From NCBI GenBank assembly GCA_963800415.1, contig CAWDBS010000043.1, forward strand, positions 62,001-126,000: a DNA stretch of 64,000 nucleotides, in the 5' to 3' direction. The translations under genes and the position numbers were made by a program. The notes beneath the pieces are model-generated. The model saw only the letters and a list, made by a program, of their open reading frames with translations, had not been told where the DNA came from and made no database searches. The stretch's first letter is position 1; each line of letters starts with the position of its first letter. This stretch comes from Palsa-504 sp963800415. GTDB lineage: Bacteria; Actinomycetota; Actinomycetes; Streptosporangiales; Streptosporangiaceae. Positions 36,103 through 45,520 of this stretch are shown here, in pieces.

Positions 36103-36357
36103 GTGCTGTGCATCTACTGCCGCACGGACAAGTTCGTGTACCGGCCGCCGGCTTGCAGATTGCCCTCGGCCGACTGTCCTGGCTGCCAGCGGCGGATAGT
36201 CAAGCCAGCCGCGACCTTACCGCTGGAACGGCTGGTGCGACGCGGAGCCTATCCCGGTGACCGCACCCGCGGATCCCCGTACACGGCGGCGGCCAGGGCT
36301 GACGTCCGAGGCCGGGCGCAGGCTGCGACCAGCCGGTTTGAGGGGTTACTCTGGTAG
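36103..36357 (+). CDS. Possible small zinc-ribbon protein
   Basis: A GTG-started frame of 84 codons begins LCIYCRTDKFVYRPP and contains CPGC about 20 residues later, giving two CxxC pairs as in a small zinc ribbon. The C-terminal half is Arg/Ala-rich and not convincing. No good ribosome binding site or neighbour supports it. The remainder of 35891–36600 shows no other gene. Confidence 0.25.
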   Translation: MLCIYCRTDKFVYRPPACRLPSADCPGCQRRIVKPAATLPLERLVRRGAYPGDRTRGSPYTAAARADVRGRAQAATSRFEGLLW

Positions 36358-36606
36358 TGAACAGTCCGGGCTACTGGCGCGATTCACGACGCGGCTCCTG
36401 CCCGTCATCCGCCGCTCGGGACCCCGGCGGCACATCGACTAGCCCAGCCGCGATGTGCCTTCCAGGAGTCCCGCAGTGCAATCCCTCGAATCAGATCCGA
36501 TCCCGGCCCGCCAGCGCACCGGCCGCCTCCCGCCCGCCCGTAACGACCAGGGCGAGCCCGCTGCTGCGCCCGGGATGTCACATCGGGAAGCCGCGGGGCG
36601 GTGATC

Positions 36607-37203
36607 ATGAACGTCAAGGCCCGCGGGGCGACTCGCCGGATGCCCCGGCTGGTGCGCTGGCTGGCCGGGCGGAACGTGCTCAGGCGTCCCGTTGACAGGA
36701 TCGAGGGCGCGATCCTGGTGGCGCTGTCCGCCGCCTTCCTCGTGGCCGTGGCCGTGGCGTCCATCCTGGGCGCGCACACGTATCAGTCGCAGCGCGCGGC
36801 TTCGGCCGCCCTGCGCCCGGCTGTAGCCGTGCTGACTCAGGCCGGGCCGTTTTATGGCAGCCTGGGCCGCCTCGGGCAGGCTGAGGCGCGCTGGCGCGAC
36901 CCGGGGGGCGGCGAGCAATCCGGCCTGCTGACCACCGTGACCACGCCCGGTATCACCGGTGCGGTGGCGGGCGCCCGGATACCGGTCTGGCTGGATCGTT
37001 CGGGTCAGCCGGCCGCATCTCCGGGCGGCCAGGTCGGCATGATCGTCAACGCGCTGGCCTTGGGTGCCGCGGCGGCTGGGGGTGCCGGGATCGCGTTGCT
37101 CATCTCCTATGCGCTGTGCCGGCTCACGCTCGACCGGCGGCGGCTGGCCGCGTGGGAATCCGCGTGGTCCCTGACCGGGCCCCGATGGACAACCCGTCGC
37201 TGA
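36607..37203 (+). CDS. Rv1733c-like two-span membrane protein
   Basis: The protein (about 198 aa) has two membrane segments (about 33–56 and 142–170) flanking an extracytoplasmic domain, and the family ending RRRLAAWESAWSLTGPRWTTRR. It matches the Rv1733c-type proteins; Rv1733c belongs to the DosR dormancy regulon in Mycobacterium tuberculosis. A GTG at 36601 is an alternative start. No DosR-box-like sequence was found upstream. The function is unknown. It lies at the start of the stress-type gene island. Confidence 0.8.
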   Translation: MNVKARGATRRMPRLVRWLAGRNVLRRPVDRIEGAILVALSAAFLVAVAVASILGAHTYQSQRAASAALRPAVAVLTQAGPFYGSLGRLGQAEARWRDPGGGEQSGLLTTVTTPGITGAVAGARIPVWLDRSGQPAASPGGQVGMIVNALALGAAAAGGAGIALLISYALCRLTLDRRRLAAWESAWSLTGPRWTTRR

Positions 37204-37307
37204 CCCGCACAATTTGTGGACCGCACGACGAACTCCAGGCCGAGATTGCCGGTGCCCGCGCCATCTCCGGCGCCGCGGCGATTCACATCCGCGAAGTTGA
37301 TATTCGC

Positions 37308-37354
37308 TTGTAGACATTGTAGATTGACGTTGTAGGTCTACTATGTAGACATTG
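37308..37354. promoter_or_regulatory. Operator region of the aldehyde dehydrogenase/malic enzyme genes
   Basis: The AT-rich stretch contains TGTAGACATTG twice (starting near 37309 and 37344) and a central palindrome GTAGGTCTAC (37332–37341) followed by TAT, giving a TACTAT –10-like box. The sequence GTAG(A/G)TCTACTAT recurs at the promoter of the TetR gene at 40731–41441, in the same orientation relative to the gene. This suggests that this TetR protein binds both sites. Confidence 0.65.
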
Positions 37355-37420
37355 CGTCGGTGCTGACTGGCCGCCATCGGGCGGTTGCCTTCACCGCGCA
37401 GCCAAGGAGATGACCATTTC

Positions 37421-38913
37421 ATGACTGTGACCCTGGATCGCGACGTCGAGAGCCTTCATCGGCACCCCGCGACAGCTGTTCATCAACGGGCAATGGTGCG
37501 ACGCGGCGTCGGGCAGGACGTTCGAGACGCCCAACCCCGCGACGGGGGAGATGCTCGCCCGGGTCGCCGAGGGCGGTGCCGAGGACATCGACCGGGCTGT
37601 GCGGGCGGCGCGGCGGGCGTTCGAGGAGGGTCCGTGGGGCAGGATGACCCCGTCGGAGCGGGGGCGGATCATCTGGCGGATCGGTGACCTGATCCTGGAG
37701 CACGCCGACGAGCTGGCCCAGCTCGAGTCGCTGGACAACGGCAAGCCCTTCGCCGTGGCGCAGGCGGCTGACGTGCCACTGGCCGCAGACCTGTTCCACT
37801 ACATGGCCGGCTGGGCCACCAAGATCGAGGGCAACACGATCAACATCTCGGTGCCCTACATGCCGGGCGCGAACTTCCACTCCTACACGCTGCGCGAGCC
37901 GCTCGGCGTGGTCGGGCAGATTATCCCGTGGAACTTCCCGCTGCTGATGGCGGCGTGGAAGCTCGGCCCGGCGCTCGCCGCTGGCAACTGCGTGGTCCTC
38001 AAGCCCGCCGAGCAGACTCCGCTGACCGCGCTGCGCCTGGCCGGGCTCATCGCCGAGGCCGGCGTGCCCGACGGTGTGGTGAACGTGGTACCCGGCTTCG
38101 GCGAGACCGCCGGAGCGGCCCTGGCCGCCCACAATGACGTGGACAAGGTTGCCTTCACCGGTTCCACCGAGGTGGGCAAGCTGATCGTCGCGGCCTCGGG
38201 GGCTAGCAACCTGAAGAAGCTGACCCTGGAACTCGGCGGCAAGAGCCCCAACATCGTGTTCAACGATGCCGGGCCCGCCGCCATCGAAGGCGCCGCGCAT
38301 GCGATCTTCTTCAACCACGGACAGTGCTGCGTGGCCGGATCACGGCTGTATGTCCAGCGCGGCCGGTTCGATGAAGTCGTCGACGGCGTCGCGCAGATCG
38401 CCAAGTCGATCAAGATGGGACCCGGGATGGAACCCGGGACGCAGATGGGACCCGCTGGTCTCCGAGGAGCAGTTCCGTCTGGTAACCAGCTTCCTGGAGT
38501 CCGGCCAGGCCGAGGGCGCCACCGCGCTGGCCGGCGGCGGGAGGTTCGGCGACCGCGGCTACTTCGTCGAGCCCACCGTGCTGACCAATACCCGCCCGGA
38601 GATGAAGGTCGTCCGCGAGGAGATCTTCGGGCCGGTCCTGGTCGCCGCCCCGTTCACCGATCTGGATGAGATCGCCGCGGTCGCGAACGACTCCGAGTAC
38701 GGCCTGGGAGCGGGCATCTGGACCAGGGACATCTCCAAGGCCCATGCCCTGGCGAAGAAGCTCCGGGCCGGCACCGTCTGGATCAACTGCTACAACGTGT
38801 TCGACGCGGCACTGCCGTTCGGCGGGTACAAGCAGTCCGGCTGGGGGCGCGAGATGGGCCACGAGGCCCTCCATGCCTACACCGAGGTCAAGGCCGTCAC
38901 CACTCAGCTGTAA
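37421..38913 (+). pseudogene. Aldehyde dehydrogenase with two frameshifts
   Basis: The family is NAD(P)-dependent aldehyde dehydrogenase (about 495 aa). The start MTVTLDRDVESL (ATG 37421, AAGGAGATG upstream) is one frame away from the continuation IGTPRQLFINGQWCDAA; the second break is near 38455, where GTQMGP must join LVSEEQFRLVTSF. Between the breaks the catalytic Cys (NHGQCCVAGSR), Glu (TLELGGKSPN) and Rossmann motif (FTGSTEVGK) are intact. Either the gene is recently inactivated or two sequencing errors are present. It is followed by malic enzyme and preceded by the TetR-type operator. Confidence 0.85.
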
Positions 38914-38923
38914 ATCAGCAGCC

Positions 38924-38964
38924 GTAGCCCCGGGGCCGGACCGGCAGGTCCGGGCCGGGGCTAC
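38924..38964 (+). terminator. Strong hairpin between aldehyde dehydrogenase and malic enzyme
   Basis: GTAGCCCCGG...CCGGACC pairs with GGTCCGG...CCGGGGCTAC around GGCA, about 18 bp with one small bulge. There is no T-run. It could end the first transcript, or reduce or protect read-through into the malic enzyme gene. Confidence 0.6.
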
Positions 38965-38995
38965 CGGGGTCGCACGGGAAGGAGCGAGACAGATC

Positions 38996-40646
38996 ATGAG
39001 CGTCGATCAGGGTCCCGGGGTGCAGGATACTGGAGGATCCGCTGACGAACAAGGGCACCGCGTTCTCCGAGGAGGAACGCTCCGAGCTCGGTTTGCGTGG
39101 CCTGCTGCCGGCCGTGGTGGAGACGCTGGAGCAGCAGGTGCGCCGCAGGTACCAGGCCTACCAGGAGCAGCCCACCGACGTCGCCCGGCACGTTAACCTG
39201 CGCGCGCTGCAGGACACCAACGAGATGCTGTTCTACCGGCTGGTGTCCGACCACATCGAGGAGATGCTGCCGATCCTCTACACCCCGACGGTCGGTCTGG
39301 CCTGCCAGCGCTTCAGCGAGATCTACCGCCGTCCGCGCGGCCTTTTCATTGCCTACCCCGACCGCGACCGCATCCGGGAGATCCTGCGCAACCGGCCCCA
39401 GCGGGAGGTCGACGTCATCGTCGTCACCGACGGGCAGCGGGTTCTGGGCCTGGGTGACCAGGGCATCGGCGGCATGGGCATCCCGATCGGCAAGCTGTCG
39501 CTGTACGCGGTGCTGGGTGGCATCGACCCTGCGCGCACCCTGCCGGTCCTCTTGGACGTCGGCACCGACAACGCCGAGCTCCTCGATGACCCCATGTACC
39601 TCGGCTGGCGGCACCACCGTATCGCCGGCGCCGGTTACGACGACTTCGTCGACCGGTTCGTCCAGGCCGTGCGCGCCGAACTGCCCGATGTGCTGCTGCA
39701 ATGGGAGGACTTCGCCACCCCGCACGCCCTGCCGATCCTGGAGCGCTACCGCGATCAGCTGCTCAGCTTCAACGATGACATCCAGGGCACTGCTGCCGTT
39801 GTCCTGGCCGCCCTGTCCGCGGGGGCAGCGGCCACCGGGTCGCGGCTGCGCGACCAGACCGTGGTGATGCTCGGTGCCGGGTCAGCTGGCATCGGAGTCT
39901 GCGAGCAGATCGTGCGGTCGATGGTGGCCGAGGGCCTGTCCGAGCAGGGCGCCCGCGCCAGGATCTGCATGGTCGACATCCACGGCCTGCTCACCACAGA
40001 CCGCCCGGACCTCGACCCGGCGCAGCGCCGTTTCGCCCAGCCGCCGGCCACCGTGCCCAGCCGGGAACCTGGCCGGCCAGCCGACCTCACCGATGTGATC
40101 GACGCGGTGCACCCGACCGCGCTCATTGGCCTATCGACCGCGAGCGGGGCCTTCACCGAAGAGGTCGTGCGCCGCGTCGCCGCGCACGCGAAGCGGCCGA
40201 TCATCATGCCGCTGTCCAATCCGACCAGCCGCAGCGAGGCCCGGCCGCAGGATCTCGCCGACTGGACCGAAGGCCGTGCGCTCGTTGCAACCGGATCCCC
40301 GTTCCCGCCGATGCGGGTCGGCGACGCCAGCATCCCCGTGGCCCAGTGCAACAACATCTACATCTTCCCCGGGATCGGCTTGGCCGTGACCGCCGTGCGC
40401 GCAACCCGCGTCACCGACGCCATGATGACCGCCGCTGCCGCCGCCGTAGGTGACGCTGCCACGATCCGCCATGACCCGCACGGGACACTGCTGCCCGACC
40501 GTGCCCGGCTCGCCGACATGGCAACCGTCGTGGCCAGCGCTGTCGCGAAGGCCGCTGTAGCCGATGCTGTCGCGCCCGCGCTTACCGATGACCAGATCGA
40601 CCAGGCCATCCACCGCACCAGGTGGCTACCCCACTATCAGGCGTAG
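38996..40646 (+). pseudogene. NAD-type malic enzyme, N-terminal frameshift
   Basis: Malic enzyme turns malate into pyruvate and CO2 with NAD(P) reduction. The long frame from TTG 39093 encodes 517 aa with YTPTVGLACQRFSE, GLGDQGIGGMGIPIGKLSLY, DDIQGTAAVVLA and VVMLGAGSAGIGVCE. The expected N-terminus LEDPLTNKGTAFSEEERSELGLRG lies just upstream in the same frame but has no start codon; an ATG at 38996 with GGAAGGAG is one frame off. A one-base change near 39010–39030 is likely. Initiation at TTG 39093 would lose about 20 conserved residues, so partial function cannot be excluded. Confidence 0.75.
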
Positions 40647-40730
40647 CGGCTCACATTCGCTCGAAGATCGCAGCGATGCCCTGGCCGCCGCGGCGGGCGG
40701 CTGGCGCGATGCACTGCCCTGGCTGGCGGG

Positions 40731-41441
40731 CTACGCCCCGTCCGGCGGCGGCAGTGTGCTGGCCAGTCCGGCCAGGAGGATATCGAGGCCGCGTTCGAGT
40801 TCGGCGGCGCCGTCGTAGCCGGCCAGGACGGGGGCGAGGCTGCGGAGCAGGGGGAATTCGGCGATCGGCAGCCGGTGCAGGCCCAGCCGCAGCAGGTCGT
40901 CGGTCTCGTCCGGGTTCTCGACGAGTTCTTGCAACTCGTTGAGCACGTGGCCATGCAAGAAGCCGAACAGGGCCCGGTAGATGTGCAGCGCGTCTGGCCC
41001 GCTGAAGCCGGCGCGGGTGAGCAGGGCGAGGATGTCTTCGAGCGGACGCAGGGTGCCCGGGGGGCGCAGCGAGAGCGGTGTGGCCAGAGGCCGGGTGACC
41101 AGCAGCGGCACCACATGCGGGTGGGCCAGCGCCAGGGCGCGGTAGTCGCGGGCGACGGCGCGCAGCTGGCCGACCCAGTCGGTGTCGGCGGGGTCGACCT
41201 TGAGCTGGGCGAGCACGATCTCGGCCACGCCGTCCAGCAACGCTGCCTTGTTCGGCGCGTGCCGGTAGAGAATCATCGGGTCCCGGTCCAGGGCGCGGGC
41301 GAGGCGGCGCATGGACAAGCCGTCGGCCCCGTCGCGGTCGATGATCGCCAGCGCGGTGGTCAGCACCACGTCGCGGGTGATCTTGCCGTCCCGGCGCACG
41401 TCGCCGTCTTGGACGGTACGGGCGGCTGGCGTTTGGGGCAT
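40731..41441 (-). CDS. TetR-family regulator (TetR_C-type), site GTAGATCTAC
   Basis: This 236-aa protein has the helix-turn-helix ADGLSMRRLARALDRDPMILYRHAPNKAALLDGV and a C-terminal domain of the TetR/TetR_C_1 type. Its own promoter contains GTAGATCTAC followed by TAT, nearly the same as the aldehyde dehydrogenase promoter site, so it probably represses itself and that operon. It is convergent with malic enzyme. AGAAGG lies 10 bases before the ATG. The ligand is unknown; an aldehyde or acid substrate is only a guess. Confidence 0.87.
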   Translation of the reverse strand: MPQTPAARTVQDGDVRRDGKITRDVVLTTALAIIDRDGADGLSMRRLARALDRDPMILYRHAPNKAALLDGVAEIVLAQLKVDPADTDWVGQLRAVARDYRALALAHPHVVPLLVTRPLATPLSLRPPGTLRPLEDILALLTRAGFSGPDALHIYRALFGFLHGHVLNELQELVENPDETDDLLRLGLHRLPIAEFPLLRSLAPVLAGYDGAAELERGLDILLAGLASTLPPPDGA

Positions 41442-41492
41442 CGCAACAGCACCTTCTGTCTCATGCGGCTGGGGCCGATACTCCTTTCTATA

Positions 41493-41502
41493 GTAGATCT
41501 AC
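41493..41502. promoter_or_regulatory. Autoregulatory operator of the TetR gene at 40731–41441
   Basis: GTAGATCTAC is a perfect 10-bp palindrome 52 bp upstream of the TetR start. Read toward the gene it continues as TACTATAGAAAGGAG, so it overlaps a TACTAT –10-like box. It differs by one base from the palindrome at 37332–37341. Confidence 0.65.
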
Positions 41503-41658
41503 GGTGTTGGCGTTCGGTTTTATCCACCGGCCCGCGGATGCGCCAGTAACCAGCCCGGCCAGCTGCGTGCTCATCGGGTCCTACCGTAAGCCGTGACCAC
41601 CGTCACGGCGACGACTATGTTCGCCTGCCGCGAGAATCACCTGATCAGTCATGACCGG

Positions 41659-42204
41659 TCAGGCTGCGGCTGTCCCTCCCGGCGAGCGCCACTTAACGCA
41701 GGCCTCACGCGCAATGTGGTGCGACCGGTACATTCCGCACCTGGGCAGCGGCCGGACCAGCCAATGACGGGCAGCGCGGCATACCGGGCGTAGGCGGCCA
41801 GATCGGGAAACCATGGCGGCACGGAGTCGCTGCGCCGCGGCCGGTGACCACGCCTGGGCCTGTCTTGTGCTGCTGGCGGCTTCTTCTATGCTGGGATACA
41901 CCGAGAAGACATCGATCAGGCCAGTGGCTGCCAGAATCTGGCGCACCGCCTGCCGCGGGGCGGCGAGAGGCAGGTCACCGCCGCTTTGCCGAGTCCATTT
42001 CCGTACTCGCAGCAGCACCGACAGACCGCTGTAACCGATGCCATCCAGGCCCGCCAGGTCCACGATGACCGATGGCCCGCAAGCCGCCACGGCCGCGATC
42101 AGATGGGACGCGACGCCCGGGGTGTCCACCAGGGTAAGATCCCCGCGCAGGGCGAGGACTGCCTGACCGTCGAAGTCACGGATGCTGAGATCCACGTTAA
42201 GCAT
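41659..42204 (-). CDS. STAS-domain (anti-sigma factor antagonist-like) protein
   Basis: The first 115 residues form a STAS domain (VLALRGDLTLVDTPGVASHLIAAV...VIVDLAGLDGIGYSGLSVLLRV). In SpoIIAA-type proteins the phosphorylated Ser lies in DSSGL; here the segment is GYSGL, keeping the Ser before Gly. The remaining 65 residues are Arg/Ser-rich and unlike the family, perhaps a read-through tail. It is one of two STAS genes in the island; no kinase anti-sigma factor is adjacent. Confidence 0.8.
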   Translation of the reverse strand: MLNVDLSIRDFDGQAVLALRGDLTLVDTPGVASHLIAAVAACGPSVIVDLAGLDGIGYSGLSVLLRVRKWTRQSGGDLPLAAPRQAVRQILAATGLIDVFSVYPSIEEAASSTRQAQAWSPAAAQRLRAAMVSRSGRLRPVCRAARHWLVRPLPRCGMYRSHHIAREACVKWRSPGGTAAA

Positions 42205-42642
42205 GGGCTTCCTTCGTGATCCGGAAGCCGGGCGGGAGTCTGGGCCCAGCGGCTAACTCGGTCAAACCGGACGGGGCTGGTCATCAGGCTTCCCGGATGA
42301 CCGATGCGAACGCGCCTGCCGCCGAGGTCCAGGGCAACAGCCTGAAGTTATCACGGGCGAGCTCACGATCGCCATTGGCCGCCAGGGCAACGGTAATGAT
42401 CTCGACGCCAAATAAGCCCCATCCGACCAGGTAAGTCATGCTAGCGACGAATGTGCGAGCCGGCTGCGCGCCTGCACGTATGCTCATAACCGGAGGCTGT
42501 CAGGCCCAGCCCGCCACATCGTCTCGCGGGCGCCTGCGGCCATGTCTTGACCCAGCCCCCGCCAGGACGACCAGGCGTGAGACAGCGCACGCTTACCCGC
42601 GTTGGCCGGCCTTGCGGCCTGTTCCTGAGAGGATGAGCGGGG
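42205..42642. other. Intergenic region with a possible 67-codon ORF
   Basis: On the minus strand 42284–42487 encodes a 67-aa peptide; from its internal Met it reads MTYLVGWGLFGVEIITVALAANG, a short hydrophobic segment. No homologue is recognised and the ribosome binding site is poor. Nothing else is evident before the GAF-ANTAR gene. Confidence 0.3.
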
Positions 42643-43434
42643 ATGGACGGAGAGCTCCTGTCGGAGGCGTTTGTTGAGCTGACTGACACGATGGTGGTCG
42701 GCTTTGACGTGATCGACTTCCTGCATGTACTGACCGACCGCAGCGTGCAACTGCTGGATGTTTCCGCGGCCGGGCTGCTGCTGGCTGACCCGCGCGGTGA
42801 GCTGCGCGTGGTGGCTGCCTCCAGCGAGGCCGCCCGGCTGCTGGAGCTGTTCCAGCTGCAGAACGACCAGGGACCCTGCCTGGACTGCTTCCGGACCGGG
42901 CGACCCGTGGCCGCCGCGGACCTAGCCGCCGCGGCGCCGCGGTGGCCGCGGTTCGCGCTGGCGGCGCGGCAGGCTGGGTTCGCCGCCGTGCAGGCGCTGC
43001 CGATGCGGCTGCGCGACCAGGTCATCGGCGCGCTGAACCTGTTCCGTGCCGGGCCGGGCGCGCTGGACCCGGCGGACATCCGGGTCGGCCAGGCCCTGGC
43101 CGATGTGGCCACCATCAGCTTGCTGCACGAGCGCAGCATGCGACACAGCGACACCCTGAACGAGCAGTTGCAGACCGCGCTGAACAGCCGGGTCATCATC
43201 GAGCAGGCCAAGGGCAAGCTCGCCGAGCGCCTCGGGGTGGACATGGACCAGGCATTCACCCTGCTGCGGGACCGCGCCAGAACCAGCAACCGCCGCCTGT
43301 CCGACCTAGCCCAGGCCTTCATCGACGGCACAGAAGCCCTCACCGCCCCGGCCGTGAGCAGGTCCCGGCAGCGGCTACCGGGCGACGGAAAGCCGCACCA
43401 GTACCCCCGCCCGGGCCCGCGGCCGCAGTCCTAG
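42643..43434 (+). CDS. GAF–ANTAR antitermination regulator
   Basis: This 263-aa protein has a GAF domain (about 20–165, with QNDQGPCLDCFRTGRPVAAADL) and an ANTAR domain (about 172–230, LNSRVIIEQAKGKLAERLG). It is the second such protein in the window and keeps the conserved Ala-Lys-Gly of the ANTAR helix. It should bind RNA hairpins and alter termination. The C-terminal 35 residues are Pro/Arg-rich. DUF6629 follows 33 bp downstream on the same strand. Confidence 0.88.
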   Translation: MDGELLSEAFVELTDTMVVGFDVIDFLHVLTDRSVQLLDVSAAGLLLADPRGELRVVAASSEAARLLELFQLQNDQGPCLDCFRTGRPVAAADLAAAAPRWPRFALAARQAGFAAVQALPMRLRDQVIGALNLFRAGPGALDPADIRVGQALADVATISLLHERSMRHSDTLNEQLQTALNSRVIIEQAKGKLAERLGVDMDQAFTLLRDRARTSNRRLSDLAQAFIDGTEALTAPAVSRSRQRLPGDGKPHQYPRPGPRPQS

Positions 43435-43467
43435 CCCTCGCCGCCACGCTGGCCAGAGAGGACCCAC

Positions 43468-44151
43468 GTGTGCTTCTCGCCCCAGGCTGACGTCGTCGGC
43501 GGTTTGCTGATCGGCGCGATCGGCGTCGATGCCGTCCGCCATATCGGCCAGCGCCGTGAGTTCATCGCGCTGGCGTGGATCCCCTTGCTGCTCGGCGCTC
43601 ACCAGCTCATCGAGGCGCTCGTCTGGCTGTGGCTCCAAGGCCATGTGCCGCGCGGGATCGGCCATGTCGCGCTGTGGGCTTACCTGCTGATCGCCTTTGC
43701 CGTGCTGCCGGTATTCGTCCCCTTGGCGGTCATAGCCCTCGAGCCGACGAGGCGGCGAAAGCAGATGATGGCGCCCTTCGCGGTGCTCGGGGTCGTCATC
43801 GCCGTCACGCTTTTCGCGGCGATGGTCCGCGGCCCGGTCGGCGTGAAGCTGTCCCCGTACCACCTCTCCTACGGCATCCGGTTGTCTGACGGCTTCCTGA
43901 TCGTGGCGCTCTACGTCGTCGCCGTATGCGGGCCGCTGCTGGTGTCGGGCTACCGCAACGTCGTGATCTTCGGCGTCGTCAACCTGGTTGCCGTCATCGT
44001 CATTGCCCGGCTCACCATTTCCGGGTTCGCGTCGGTGTGGTGCGGGTGGGCGGCCGTCTCCAGCGCCGCCATCACGCTGCATTGCCGCCTTGCCAAGCCG
44101 CATCCTCAACGCGCCAGGTCCGGGCCTGACGGACTCATCTCCGCCGGATGA
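43468..44151 (+). CDS. DUF6629 multi-pass membrane protein
   Basis: This 227-aa protein begins MCFSPQADVVGGLLIGAIGVDA, the typical start of DUF6629 proteins, and has about seven hydrophobic segments with a conserved HQLIEALVWL. The function is unknown. The GTG start follows GAGAGGA. It is downstream of the GAF-ANTAR gene. Confidence 0.82.
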   Translation: MCFSPQADVVGGLLIGAIGVDAVRHIGQRREFIALAWIPLLLGAHQLIEALVWLWLQGHVPRGIGHVALWAYLLIAFAVLPVFVPLAVIALEPTRRRKQMMAPFAVLGVVIAVTLFAAMVRGPVGVKLSPYHLSYGIRLSDGFLIVALYVVAVCGPLLVSGYRNVVIFGVVNLVAVIVIARLTISGFASVWCGWAAVSSAAITLHCRLAKPHPQRARSGPDGLISAG

Positions 44152-44283
44152 CCGGCTTTTCATGAGGCAGGCGATCGCGCCGAGGGGCAGTCTTGGCGCA
44201 CGAGTTCGCCACGCTGCACGGTGTGCTAAGTACGAGCATCATCCAGTGCCGGTCCTGGTTCGGGAGCCGAAACCTCGGGCTTC

Positions 44284-45078
44284 CTACTGCGCCTCCCCGC
44301 GGGAGGATCGTGTCGCCGCAGATGCCGGGCGGCGATCTGGCCAGGATTCGCGGCGTGCCCCGAGTGAGCGCTGGGCGGTCTGCAGGCCGCAGATGAGAGT
44401 GTCGAGGCCGGAGGTGAAGCGTTCCTCGCGGTCGTCGGCCCAGGCGTGGGTGCCGTGCGCGGCTAGGGTGGGGAAGCTGCTGGCCGGCAAGGACCGGAGG
44501 AATGCGTGCAGTTGCTGTCTGGCCGCGATGTCGCCCAGTCGCTGCTCGGCGGGCGAGGCGGGGTCGGCGAGGGCGAAGCCGAGGGTGTAGTCGTAGATGA
44601 GGCGGAAGGCCAGGGCCGCCTGGCGGCCAGGCAGGCCTGCCGCATGCAGCGACGCGAGGAACGCCTCGGCCAGGACCAGGGATGCAGGGCTGACGGGGTT
44701 GCGGGTCTTGAGCAGCGCGGCGATGCCGGGATGGTTCTCCAGGACCGCCCGCAGCCGGTGCGCAAGCATGGCGACCTGCTCGATCCAAGGCAGAGCGGGG
44801 TCGGCTCGGCAGTCGACCTCGGCGAGCACAGCATCGAGGATCAGATCGTGAAGCTGCTCCTTGCTGCGGACGTGGCGGTAGAGTGCGCCGGGAACCACGC
44901 CGAGGCGGCGGGCCAGGGCGCGCATGCTGAGGGCCTGCGCGCCATCCGTGCTGATGACCGCGAGGGCCTCTGCGACGACACGCTCCTGGGTGAGCACGCG
45001 GCGGCTGCTCTCCCCGTCGTCCGGCGAGTTGAACCAGAGCGAGCGCGAGTCCGCGCCTTCGGCCTGCTGACCTGCCAT
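44284..45078 (-). CDS. TetR-family regulator, site GTGAAC-GAT-GTTCAC
   Basis: The 264-aa product has a TetR helix-turn-helix (GAQALSMRALARRLGVVPGALYRHVRSKEQLHDL) and a TetR_C-type ligand domain. Twenty-nine bases before its start lies the perfect palindrome GTGAAC-GAT-GTTCAC, which recurs in the hsp20 promoter (46827–46841). It probably represses both itself and hsp20. The N-terminal extension of about 25 residues is variable in the family. Confidence 0.85.
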   Translation of the reverse strand: MAGQQAEGADSRSLWFNSPDDGESSRRVLTQERVVAEALAVISTDGAQALSMRALARRLGVVPGALYRHVRSKEQLHDLILDAVLAEVDCRADPALPWIEQVAMLAHRLRAVLENHPGIAALLKTRNPVSPASLVLAEAFLASLHAAGLPGRQAALAFRLIYDYTLGFALADPASPAEQRLGDIAARQQLHAFLRSLPASSFPTLAAHGTHAWADDREERFTSGLDTLICGLQTAQRSLGARRESWPDRRPASAATRSSRGEAQ

Positions 45079-45100
45079 GCCTGCCTCCGGGCCTGGCGCG

Positions 45101-45121
45101 TTGATTGTGAACGATGTTCAC
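45101..45121. promoter_or_regulatory. TetR operator, copy A, with a degraded plus-strand promoter
   Basis: TTGATT followed by the palindrome GTGAACGATGTTCAC (45107–45121) matches the hsp20 promoter, and similarity continues for about 35 bp more (ending GGAACTGAAT). On the plus strand the –10 position reads TAGTAG instead of TAAAGT, so a rightward promoter here is probably weak. The plus-strand sequence that follows (45122–45520) has an open frame of about 90 codons from ATG 45156 with no recognisable domain. Confidence 0.65.
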
Positions 45122-45520
45122 CGTAGTAGTGTGGTCATTGTAGCCCCGGAACTGAATGAAACCGGCCGGGGCTGTCGTCACCGTGCAGACCGCGGCGCAA
45201 GCGGCCGAGGTCCGCATCCTGATGCGCAAGGCGGGCGTGACGCCGCAGGCAGCTACCGCCAGTCCAGGTTCGGCGGTGCTGCGCTCGATCGCGGGTCCCC
45301 CGGTCAGGCGCATCGCTCCGGTGACCACGCTCGCCCGGGTTCCGACCGCGGCCACCCAGGCCACTGGCCGCGGCGCCGCGGCCGCGTCCGGAAGCTTCCG
45401 GGGCCGTCGCGGGCATGGCCGTCGCGTCTGAGGGATCTCGAATCTGGACCCCGCCTGATCAGCAGGCGGACTCGTCTTGCTCCGCTCTAGGCGCGAGGGT
45501 AAATGCAGGGTATTGTCATA

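Noticed and set aside
36540..36610. DosR box upstream of the Rv1733c-like gene (and of hsp20)
   Set aside because: No GGGAC-N6-GTCCC-like palindrome was found in either upstream region.
45156..45431. Plus-strand frame of about 90 codons after the TetR operator copy A
   Set aside because: The composition is Ala/Arg/Thr-rich without a domain, and the promoter –10 is degraded. It may be a relic but cannot be supported as a gene.
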